From contig NW_005434639.1 in the NCBI RefSeq assembly GCF_000315625.1, positions 532,134 to 596,133 of the forward strand: DNA of 64,000 bases, written 5' to 3'. Positions within the stretch are counted from its first letter, which is position 1, and each line of letters opens with the position of its first letter. The notes under the pieces were generated by a model. That model saw nothing but the letters and a program-made list of their open reading frames with translations. It did no database searches and had not been told where the DNA came from. A program made the position numbers and the translations under genes. This stretch comes from Guillardia theta CCMP2712. Taxonomy: Eukaryota > Cryptophyceae > Pyrenomonadales > Geminigeraceae. Positions 1-19,329 of the stretch are shown one piece after another.

Positions 1-9410
<9,410 letters not shown>

Positions 9411-9761
9411 GCTCGCGGCAAGATCGACAACTCTCTGTCAACGGCAAGCGCTCAAACTTGTATGCATTAGTCTGACATGGCCGGGGAACAGGTCAGTCCT
9501 GCACATAGCATTGTTTTCCCCGCCGACAGCATTGTGACTCGAGTGCACGAGTTTGTTGGCGGAGGTTGAAAGATCTCATGATTGAGTTCAGTCGATTCAA
9601 GTTCACAGAAACTGAACACAGCGAGGAAATTTGCTAACGTCCTGCTCTTGTAAGTTCCTTATGATCAGCATGGTTTGAGTTGCATGACTCTGGTTGAAGC
9701 CTCGTTGTCCCTCGGTCTCTCCTCACCTCCTCCTCCTCTCCTCATCGCTTCATCTTCCTCG

Positions 9762-9798
<37 letters not shown>

Positions 9799-10342
9799 CC
9801 AAGAATTTTCATCTAAAACTGCAATCCGTTGACCGCCATAGTCATTCTTGTACCCCTCCACCCCCCTCCACCCCAACCCCCCCACCCTAAATTTATTTTA
9901 TAAATCGGTACTTCTAGAAGTAGCAACAACTGAGAGTTGTATAGGTCCTTCGATGATGGTGGGAGGAGGAGGAGGAGGAGGAGGAGGAGGAGGAGGAGGA
10001 GGAGGAGGAGGAGGAGGAGGAGGAGACGCGAGGTCGAGGAGACGAGAGGATAAGAGGCGGAGATGCCTATCAGAAAATCTTGCTTCCTGCGGGTTATGAT
10101 GTTCTTGCATAACAGTGTGGCCTTGAAACCTTGTTGGTGCGCGGAGTGCAGGATTGATATGACACAACCTACCTTGAGACGTCATCAAGCAATGGCGGGC
10201 ATGAAGGGTTGCATGCGAGGTCGTGTCCTCACAAGAGAGCAGCAAGCGGGAAATCATCGCTTCATTAGGTTGCTGTGAGACTGTGAGGCAGCACAGTAGG
10301 GGAGCTTGCAACGCAGACTGCGAAGGACGTTGACTTGAAACC
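9411..10342. promoter_or_regulatory. Divergent intergenic region between two head-to-head genes, with (CT)n and (GGA)n tracts
   Basis: The giant coiled-coil gene (minus) and the PA14 gene (plus) start on either side, so promoters for both should lie here. It holds a (CT)n run at about 9765-9795, C-rich text at 9846-9888, and a (GGA)n run at 9963-10024. I see no clear TATA box. The 5' exon of the minus gene may occupy its left edge (around 9440-9540). Confidence 0.5.
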
Positions 10343-12868
10343 ATGGGAGGTGCGATGGTGAAGAGCTTCAAGCGCAGCAGCATCATCTCGACGCTGTCCA
10401 GCAACATCTACCCTTGGTCGACTGGGGATGACGGGGGGGACGAGGCGTTGCTGGACGAGCAGTTGGGGATGCAGGAGGAGCAGCCCCCCAGCCCACCGAA
10501 TCCTGAGATACAACGGCTGATCTCAGAGTTTCTGGAAGCAGAGACAAGTGACAAGATGGAGTTTGAGAGCATCGTTGAGAACACAGCCAAGGCTATCCAT
10601 GCTGAGATGAAGGTGATGCCGGCACAGTCTACAGGCAGCAGTGACTCGACAGTCAAAGAGGATGTGTATCCGATACACACTCCACAGCGATTGCAGGAGA
10701 TTCTCAACACACAGCTCCTCATCTCACAGCTCAAGCGCGAGATTGTAGTGGAGGTAAGACTTGCATGCCATCTCTGCTCGTACCTCTCCCCAACGAGCTT
10801 GTAGGAATGGAGCAATGAGAGACAAAACCTCGAGTCCACGTTCCAGCTCTTCAACCATCAAAGAAATCTGTATAATGCCTTGCTGACGTATCTTACTGAT
10901 GGTGCTGATTGTTGTTCATGCAGCACTGCTCAGGTTGAGGAAGAGACCAGGGAGCTAGAGACTCTCGCTCGTGAGGAGAAAGAATTGCATGAGATCATTG
11001 TCGAGTACAAGAATGACATCAAAGGAGTTCTGATGAGACAGCGGATGATTCAGATGGTAAAAGATCAGAGACTTGTCGTCTCATGCTGATGCCACTGACA
11101 GAAAATCGAGTCAAGAAGCAAATCGAAGCAAGAGCGTATCCTGGAGGACGAAGAGGTTCGATTCATGGCTGCATGCAACCCTGCGCCCTGATGCCTGTCT
11201 CAGCTTGCTAGACTGGAGGCAGAAGAGCGGTTTGCTGAAGCCGGCATGAGGCATGAACTGACTTTGGCCGAGGTGACGCAAGAGTCTTGTTGAACTCTCT
11301 TGACAGCTGCAGAGCAGGCGACGAAGTTGAAGAAGCTGAGACTCAAGAAATCTGAGTGGATCAAGAATGCAGAGGCAAGAGAACAAGAAACCAAAGATTA
11401 CCGGGACAAGCTTGCAAGATTTGAAGGCGAACTGCACAGCACACGATCAAGACTAGAAAACGCGAAGAAGGAGGTATGGGTTTGCGTTGCTGTTGAGAGG
11501 TTGAGAGGCAGGCTGTAAGGTTGCATGCAGGAGGAGCATATGATCCTGAAGATGAGAGATCAACGAGAGAAACTCCGCCAGTCACAAGAAAATCTCAAAG
11601 AGATCAATATGCTGATTCTGCGAGAAGTGGGCGAGAACTCCCCCGACCACAACCCTCAAGATCAAAGGTCTCCTTCGCAGATGAACTCTCACAGGAAGGA
11701 GGAGATAAGGACGCACGATGGATTTCTTGTGATCATCTACACGCCGAACGCCTTTCCTTCCTCTGAAGCGGATGAGAAGCTGTTTTCAGTCTCTTGCTCA
11801 CTGCCCGATATCAACCTGCAGGGATTGGACGACTACCGGGTGATGATAGACAAATACCCTTACCCCAAATGTCGTCGGGAGGCCAGTTGCTGGTTCGACG
11901 TCGAACTTGCTGGTGAATATGTGTTCTGCTTGTCGACAAGAGCGAGAGCATTGCTGTTGGTCGATGACACCTTCGTGTTGGAGACAGAGAGTATAGGGGA
12001 GGCACAAGGAGAAGAAACGATCAGCGGCAGGGTCAGAGGCTTTTTCTGTGAGTTTTTCTATGTCGGTTGTCAGATCGAGCCACCCTTGAAGGAATTTCTC
12101 GTCACTGCGACATGCAACTGGTCTGATATCATCTCTGACATCAACCTGCCGAGCGCGAGGGATTTCTTGGACTGTGACCCTCACTGCCCGCTCGAGTACA
12201 TGGTTGTTCGGTGCTCGGGTTGGTTGCACATCCGCCATCCAGGGACGTACTTGTTCTCGCTGGAGTCAGAGGATGGGTCTTATCTGATCGTTGATGATGA
12301 GCTGGTGGTCGACAACGGGGGGGCACACGGGTTCTGCTCAGCGAGGAACTCAAAGTTCTTGCAGAGGGGGGAAAAGAGGGTTGAGGTTCAGTTCTTCATC
12401 AATGAAGGAAACCCCGGGCTGGTTGTGACGATGAATGGACCAGACACTGGAGGGGAGGAGAGGCTGCTGAGCGGATACTGCACGGATCAAACGGGGAGGT
12501 TGAAAGGAGGAGGATTGAGGTCAAGGCAAGTGCATCAGGGAACGGGTCTGGAGCAAGGGAGTGCGAGGGCTAGGGGGGACATTGAAGTAGCAGAGAACGG
12601 CTCGGAGGTTTCAGACTCAACTAGCTGCAAGTCTGTTGGTGTGGTCTGCTTGCGGAAGGGAAGGCATCAACTGGAGCTGACGTGGGAAGAGGAGGAGGCA
12701 ATCTGCTTGAGGTACAAGGGACCAGATACCCTGCAGGTGGAGAAGATGGTAGGAGGGTACCACCAACCGTCTGCTCTTACAGACACTCTCAGTATATGGA
12801 CCAGTCCAACGAAAGAGTCAGATAAGCTGGAGTTCTCGGAATGGCAGGAGAGGTCACAGTCACTCTAA
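10343..12868 (+). CDS. Coiled-coil protein with PA14-like beta-sandwich domains (742 aa)
   Basis: Seven exons with consistent phase: 10343-10753, 10805-10869, 10924-11056, 11102-11155, 11204-11272, 11315-11473, 11531-12868. The first 400 residues or so are acidic, then coiled coil (heptad-rich, such as LARLEAEERFAEA). The last exon carries a PA14-like fold: a block at 11860-12010, and a better one at 12200-12440 containing GWLHIRHPGTYLFSLESEDG and DDELVVDNGG, the usual PA14 sequence of strand, Asp-rich loop and strand. A shorter third copy of the C-terminal half lies at 12650-12740 (GRHQLELTWEEEEAI). PA14 domains usually bind carbohydrate or sit in adhesins and glycosidases. This protein has no signal peptide, so a cytoplasmic or flagellar use is possible. 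The ligand is unknown. Stop TAA at 12866. Good confidence for gene structure, moderate for PA14. Confidence 0.8.
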
Positions 12869-13099
12869 GGCAAGTGTAATATAGATGGAAACACTAGTCG
12901 TGTATTAAAAAGCAAAGTTATGTTTGTGTGTGTGAAATGAATTTGAAAAAACGGACGGTCACGGAGTCTGTACACATCAACACCGATCGCTCAACTCTCA
13001 ACAATTACGGGCACCAAGTATCCTGACGAAACAACATTTCACACTTCAACGGCATCCTGCACGGAAGGTAGTCTGACAACCCTCTTCGTCCCAGCCTCC

Positions 13100-14360
13100 T
13101 CACGCAGAGTCGAGGCTGCTGGCAGAGTCGCTCTGGCACGAGCTGGTATCCGTCGACTCCTTGTCGGAGCAGATGACCAGGTCCACGAAGACCGGGTAGT
13201 GATCAGAAGCGTCGTCCATCACCCGCTGGTACTGCTGCACCTTGGTCGACTGCAGCCCTTTGGACAACCAGACGTAGTCGATGCGGAGCAAAGGCTTCTC
13301 GACCCAGCAGGTGGGGCCAGGGAACTTAGTGTCCTTGGTCATCCCCTCCACAGCCTTCTCGGGGTCGAAAATCTCCTCAACGTGGTTCATGCTCTGGTAG
13401 AAGCAGTCCACGTATCCTCGAGTCTGCATGTCGCTGACTGCCTGCGTCGTCTCCGGGGGAGGAGTCCAGCCCTTGCTCTTGGCGTCGTCCAGGATCTTGT
13501 TCCACTGCTCCTCAGAGCAGTCGGAGCGCTGGAAGGCGTTGAAGTCGCCGCAGAGGATGTGAGGGCCGATGTCCTTCATGCTGGACATCATCTCGGCCAC
13601 CTGCTCTACACGCAGCTCCTCCGACAGTTGGTCGAGGTGGGTCACGCAGAAGGTGCAGAACATGTCTTGCTCGAGCTCGACCTTGACGGCTGAGAAACAC
13701 CTGTCCTCGGCCTCGATGCGCCTGCCAGCCTGTCGCATCATCAACGTCAGAGGAGACGCCGAGGGCAAGAGAGTTCAACAACACCTGATGGCGGGGATGA
13801 GGCTTGACAACAACGTGAGTCTCATCCACAATGGGGAACTTGGATAGGATGGCGTTGCCATATCCAAACTTGCCGAAGTAGCCATCGTCGGTGGCCTGGC
13901 CGAAGCTGATGAAGGGGAGGTGGAGAGCCTTGGCAAGAGCCTCAAGGTAGGGGAGCTTGTTATCGGTGCTCTTGGCTACGAAGCCATTGCCCTTCCCACT
14001 CTTGACAAGATCGAAGTAATCCTTGGCCTCCTCTGGATCCGAGGGTGGGCGGTAAGGATGGAGCACCTCCTGAAGGGCGATGACGTCAGGGCTGATCTTC
14101 TTGAGCACAGCAACAAGGCGATCGAAGTTGTCGTTGTGACGAGTGTCTCGCCACCCGTGGATGTTGTAGGAGACCAGGCGGGCCGGGCGGTAGCCAGTCA
14201 AGACAGTGTCAGCTGCGCTGGCAAAACTGAGATCGACATCGAAATCGTTGCTCCACAGCGTCTCGTCGATGACGCGGGGAGATGAAGTTCTTGTGAGATA
14301 TTCGTCCTTAGAGCCCAACATTTGCCTGATCGAGGACTTGGTAACTGTGTACTGCGACAT
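13100..14360 (-). CDS. Endonuclease/exonuclease/phosphatase (EEP) superfamily hydrolase (about 401 aa)
   Basis: Two exons, 14360-13785 and 13729-13100, separated by a 55-nt GT-AG intron. Joining them puts the C-terminal half in frame. The EEP (DNase I-like) catalytic signatures appear in order: YNIHGW (Asn), IALQEVL (metal-binding Glu), LCGDFNAF (Asp/Asn), and DDASDHYPVFVDL (Asp-His at the end). These Mg-dependent enzymes cleave phosphodiester bonds in nucleic acids, phosphoinositides or sphingomyelin. The sequence alone does not fix the substrate. No signal peptide or membrane span is evident. Start at the ATG at 14360; the frame is open upstream to 14426 but adds only low-quality sequence. 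It is convergent with the PA14 gene, which ends 231 bp away. A long opposite-strand reading frame at 13199-13693 is its shadow. Confidence 0.85.
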
Positions 14361-16410
14361 TCTGAAGAAAAGAGAGAGAGAAACTGTTTTTCGCTCTGTA
14401 AGTCTACTTGGGCTTCGTCCCTCCACGCTTGTAGCTATGTCGGAACGGAGAGTGGGTTGGTCTTTTCGCTAGTATTTTCGTAAATGTTCTTCGAGCTTTC
14501 CTGGTGTCTTGAATCCCTGCGAACATCCATTAGCTTGTAATCACACACAAGTTGAAACCACAATAAAATTGACCATTGAAATCTTTCACTGATGTATTCC
14601 TACATTGATTCTCTACTTGGAAACAGTCTTTCTCCCTCTACATGCCATTTTCCTGTCTGCAACCACACCAATCCTGAATTCCTCCAGGTCTATTCCTTGA
14701 CGGGTTGCCCTTCAAGTCGTAATCCGGCCCAAACTCCAAGCTCCCAACACTTAATCTTAGCTCCTACTCTGAGACAAGCATGCTTTTTGCTTCATCCCTC
14801 GACTTTCTCCTGCCATCGCTCTTGTTCCTGCTCCTCCTTCTCCCTCCCTTTCTCTCTGCCCGGTTCCCTGCCCCGCCCTCCTTTAAGTGAAGCTCTTCCC
14901 ACAACCACCCCACCCCTCTTTTTCCTTGTCATTACATCTGAAGTCCACCCCTATTTCCATAGCCCTTAGCACCCTACCTGTCACACGGCTTTCCGCATGC
15001 AGACATCACCCCAGTACCCCTACTTTGACCATTTATTCAACCCCTTCATCCAAAGGTCATTACCCCCACCCCTCATCCAAGATCTAGACCCTGTCTTTAG
15101 GTAGATCCACCCCTTTTCTAGAATTAGCTAGAACCCCCTACCTTCGGTCAGCGGCTTATAGATTTGAGGACCCCCATATACAACTAAGGAAATCTTCCAC
15201 AGATACCCCCACCCCCAATATCAAAATCTTGTTTCACCAGGACCCATGTACTGTGCAATGGCACCATCCTTTAGAGCGACACTTGTACCGGTACCATCTA
15301 CCCACCGATGGCAATGGGCTTATCACGGATCAGCTGACACTACCACCCACCCTCCTCTTTGTACTATACCCCCGCAAATTTGGGAGAAATCGTTTCACCC
15401 ACCCTTCAACTTAACCTACCCTGTAGCTTTTGTTAGCACCCCCTGTATCCCACATGCCATATATGGAGACCACCCCCTTTGAACCAGTCACTACCCACCC
15501 TGGACAGCATCCCCATCGAATCCTTTTTGGATGTCTTGATTGGTATCTCAGGCTGATGAGAGTACCCCTACCCCCTCTGAGATACCCATGGAGGGTGGGC
15601 GAGCGCAGCAGAAGGTTGCCGGCTTGCAAGGGTGGGGGTTTGTGGGGTTTTGTATGTTTGAAAACTCTATACGGCAACCCCCTCCATCCCTACCCCCCAC
15701 CCTGGCATCACTCACCTACCCCTACCAATACCTCCAACTTTTGGCATCAAATCCCTCACTCGTGATCACCCTGACGGACCATGTTGCGGCTAAACCTCCG
15801 TGGGGGTCCCATGGGGTGCACCCCCTACCCCCCTAGTCCCCACGGAGCTGTTTTGTATCCGGGAGTAGGCGTTGTTTCTGTCGCTTATGCCCTTACCACC
15901 CCCACCTTATTTCATGCACGTTATCTAACTCACCCCCCACCCCCAAAAGCTCATGATTGTACCCCACAGAAGACCCAAGATTTCCTATTTTCACCCCACC
16001 CACCACTATTATTCCCCTGAAACTATGATATTATGAATATTTGTAAAAAACAACGTGGTTTAAAATCAATTTTATTGGTGGGGTAGTTCTCACGCTTAAG
16101 ACCTGGCTTGCTAGACTGACACACAAAAGACTGGGTACAGCCCTGGGTGGTACCACGAACAGGGAGAACGGGTGGGTGGGGGTACCAAAACGGATAATCA
16201 GCAGGGTGGGGTCAAAATTGGAGTGTGTGTGAGGGGCTGGTGGGGGGGGGTCACGAGGGTTGGCGAGGCAAAGTCACGAGGGGCGATGGCAGGATGACCT
16301 TGAGGGGGTAGGGGGGTGGTATTCGTGGTGCAAATACAGGGAACTATTATGTATATGGGGTGGGGTAGTGTGTGAGTGGACTCGGGAAACTCTCCGAGGG
16401 AGCGGCCGCC
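14361..16410. other. Gene-free tract of oriented C-runs, then G-runs
   Basis: No coding potential seen. From about 14600 to 16015 the plus strand is dense in CCCC/CCCCC runs, typically ACCCC or TACCCC every 10-30 nt. After an AT-rich spacer (16020-16075) the plus strand switches to GGGG runs up to about 16370. Similar short tracts occur at 22140-22225, 32035-32145 and 37110-37230. Confidence 0.7.
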
Positions 16411-16460
16411 ACTCCTACTTGTCTTGCAGGATGATGCGTCGCGCTTTCAAGGCTGTGGTC

Positions 16461-16489
16461 TTTACTCAAAGTTAAGTTAAAAATCAGTA
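16461..16489 (+). repeat. 29-bp AT-rich interspersed motif, copy 1
   Basis: TTTACTCAAAGTTAAGTTAA followed by AAATCAGTA. An exact copy lies at 29310-29338. Variants lie on the opposite strand at about 38986-39001 and 41858-41884. It borders the GC-rich island at 16500-16990. Confidence 0.75.
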
Positions 16490-16499
16490 CGAGGACAAT

Positions 16500-16995
16500 C
16501 AGGAGGTGGCTGGCAGCCTGGCAGAGCCGCGGCGGCTCGGCGAACTTGTTACACTGAGCTTGACTCAGTGAAGGAAACGGCCGGCCCGGCAGCCCGGGCC
16601 GGAACCGGCTTGCCTAGGCTTTCCGCGCGACTCATGATGATCGGATCATCATGGCATCCGCCGAGTCGAGTCCCGGAGTCCGATCCCGGATGACCGTCGG
16701 CCGGCGCCGGGCAGGCCCAGGCCGGGCAGGAGAGGCCCGGGATCCGGGAGTCACGGTCCGGCGGACTCCCGTACCGTACGGTCGCGGGGATCACTGGCCC
16801 GGATCATCGGCGGGCCCGACTCCGGCGCCGGATGCCGCGCTGCCGCGCTGCGCTGCGCGCTGCTCTGCGGCTGAGTCCGCCGGGCGGCGGCCGGGCCGAT
16901 CGGACCGGGCCCCGGCGGCGTCCGAGGTTCGGATCCCGGGCTTTACGGCAATGTTCTTTAGTACGGTCACCCGGGCTACAAACCTGCCAGCGAAA
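16500..16995. repeat. GC-rich palindromic island, copy A
   Basis: Much higher GC than its surroundings and made of short inverted words. It contains a 10-bp-stem palindrome at 16633-16653, the hairpin CACTGAG-CTTGA-CTCAGTG near 16550, and ACCGTACGGT at 16773-16782. No convincing gene. Shares vocabulary (CTCAGTGA, TGATGATC, GGGTCAC, CCGGGCC) with islands near 28740, 31341, 40270 and 41500. Confidence 0.55.
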
Positions 16996-17526
16996 ATGGT
17001 TTGCAGGGGTGAGTTGGGGGGCGGGGGGCGGGCAGGCTGTACCTGAGGGAGAGGCTGACATGAATGCTGCCGATGAAGCGAAGGAGGGAGAGTCGAAGAT
17101 GGTTGTTGTTAGATGACGAGAGGTCATATAGCACTCAGAAGTTGCTGTTCTCCCTTCACTTTCTAGTTCTTCATACGAGTTTTCTGACCATCAATCGAGC
17201 GGCACACGAGCCCCTTTGGAGTGTTTTGGTGTTTGGTTATGCGATGAGACGTGTGTCTCATACGTTTCTGAGCTGAAATCCTTTGTCTGTCATCGATTAA
17301 CTTGTATGGATGTTGAGGCGTTTCACAGTTACAATCTTGCTCCTGCTCACGGCGCAAACTGTTAACGCGTTCACATTCTCGTCCTCAAGCCTGGGGTTGC
17401 TATCGAAGTCGGGTTGTAGCTTACAACTATTAATTTTTCTCTCTTAACTTGGGATTTTCACCAGCATGTTTGGGGGAGGTCGCGGTCTCACCCCGCTCAT
17501 CCCGGGGCTCAATCCTCAGTACCAAG

Positions 17527-19235
17527 ATGCAGCAGGTCAGACAGAACTTTCCTCCTTCTCCTCGTCCCATCCAGAGCGAGACGATCTTGTTCGTTGTGAC
17601 GATCATTCAGATTCGCGGCACATGTCCCATCTGCAATCAGCCTGTCACGACGGCTCAGCCTCGCGAGCTCGACGAGAACGGCAAATACTGCCATTCTGCA
17701 TGTGTGCAGGAGAAACTGAGCGCTCAGGTACGCACAGTAGTCGATGACCCTCTCCTTCTCTTCTTCTGTCTGACATATCTATCTTGACGTCATCGCGCTC
17801 ACTATCTGTCCTCCAGGGTTTGACGCAGATCAGCGCTGCTGAGCTTGAGGAGCTGAAGGCCCTTGCGGAGGGTCGCCCTGCGCCGAGCAAGACTGCGCAA
17901 CGAAAGCAGACTGGAGGATCGAATCCCTTCTCCTTCATCGGTAAGAGGAGAGAGAGGAGGGGGGCGGGAAGGGAGGGAGGGAGGGAGGGAGGGAGGGAGG
18001 GAGGGAGGGAGGGAGGGAGGGAGGGAGGGAGGGAGGGAGGGAGGGAGGTAGGGAGGGAGGGAGGAGAGAGAGGGGGAGAGAGCGAAGGGGGAATTACTTT
18101 GCCCTCAACGCTTTGTAGGCAACATGTTCGGATCGTCCGCTCCATCTGGACCGGAAATGCCCGATCTCCCCACCTCCGCCAGCAGCCCCCCGTCCATGCT
18201 TGATAGGATGCAGCAGTCGACTCAGGTAGGCGCGATGGTCTTGCCCCTATTTCAGAGGAAGGAGGGTGACGAGCAGCTGCAGGCGCCGCCTACCCAGCAG
18301 AAAGTGCAGGGCGACAATTGGGAGATGGCGTATGATCCAGCATCGGGAGCTCCGTGAGTTTATCGTTGCTCTAGAGCCTTTGGCGATGACAACCCAGCTG
18401 GGCAGGTACTGGTACAAGGTATCGACAGGCGAGTCGACCTGGGAAAACCCATTTGCCAACGCCCCAGCTGCTAGGCCGACTGCTAAGCCAGCTGCCCAGC
18501 AGCCAGCAACGAGGTCCGCTGCTTCTGTGCAGCTCCCACAGGGGCAGAGGTTTGACCTGATCGCTGGTGCGAATTAGAATGACGGCTGACTTCGCTCCAG
18601 GATCCAGCCACAGGCGGGAATGCCTATCCCGTCCTACTGGCAGGTGAGCAGAACGAGTTGGTGGTAACTCCAGTACTGATTGGAAGGACAGGAGGGCAAT
18701 GAGTACTTGTTGAACAAGAACAACGTGTTTGAGATGGGAGAGGTGAGAGAACAAGCGGGTGGGGATTAGGGGTTGAAACGAAGACGAGGACGAGAGAAGG
18801 GGAATCTGGGACGATCTGACTTGGACACGCTGCCACTGTGACAAGTTCTTGGGCAGATCGTCGCCATCCTTCGCTCCGATGGTGAGATTCGCTTCGGATA
18901 CATCGTCAACGTGAACGCAAAGAAAGACATCTCGGGCAAAGTGGTTGCCACCACCACGTGATCAATCCGTCGAGACGTCAGCCCCCGCGGCCTAATGACC
19001 TTGTTGGTCAGGTACGACGTTCAGGTGGACAAGAGCGGCTCCTTCTATCAGGTCAAGGCCTGCTGGACTTGTGCCCGCCAGTATCTGACAGGATCAACAG
19101 GGAAGATACGCGGATTCCATTTACAAGATTACGTGGGTCTGGAGTCATCTTAACGACCTTTGACAAGCATGCAGGTATGACGTCCGCTCTGTTGGAATCG
19201 TGCTGGAGACGCAGTCCAACACCGGCTGGATCTGA
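17527..19235 (+). CDS. WW-domain protein with an N-terminal LIM-like zinc-binding half
   Basis: Twelve short exons with closing phases: 17527-17535, 17611-17727, 17817-17940, 18119-18225, about 18277-18353, 18406-18549, 18601-18643, 18692-18742, 18857-18957, 19012-19051, 19101-19132, 19175-19235. Exon 2 encodes CPICNQPV...KYCHSACVQEKL, a C-x2-C plus C-H-x2-C arrangement like half a LIM domain. Exons 5-6 encode a WW domain split by an intron (WEMAYDPASGAP then YWYKVSTGESTWENP). WW domains bind Pro-rich ligands. The tail holds short beta-like segments ending VGIVLETQSNTGWI. The ATG at 17466 is out of phase with exon 2, so the ATG at 17527 (Met-Gln-Gln) is used; a further 5' exon is possible. 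Probably a scaffold or adaptor. Intron 17941-18118 holds a GGGA satellite. Convergent with the FYVE gene, 95 bp away. Confidence 0.75.
17970..18063. repeat. (GGGA)n minisatellite, about 23 copies
   Basis: A nearly perfect GGGA tetranucleotide run fills most of intron 17941-18118 of the WW gene. It is strongly G-quadruplex-prone on the plus strand. Confidence 0.95.
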
Positions 19236-19329
19236 GCTGCCATGCTTATCAAGAGGCCTGCAGGACAAACCTAATCTACAGGTAGAGCTTAGTGGGTAGA
19301 GCTTAGTGGCTTCTGCTCTCTCAACAGAT

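Noticed and set aside
13199..13693. 164-codon plus-strand open frame
   Set aside because: Antisense of the EEP hydrolase, whose catalytic motifs are clear on the minus strand.
16651..17046. 131-codon plus frame in island A
   Set aside because: Any frame is open in such GC-rich text. No domain, and Arg/Gly/Pro composition typical of non-coding GC islands.
17466..17535. ATG at 17466 as start of the WW gene
   Set aside because: It would enter exon 2 in the wrong phase for CPICNQPV. The ATG at 17527 fits.
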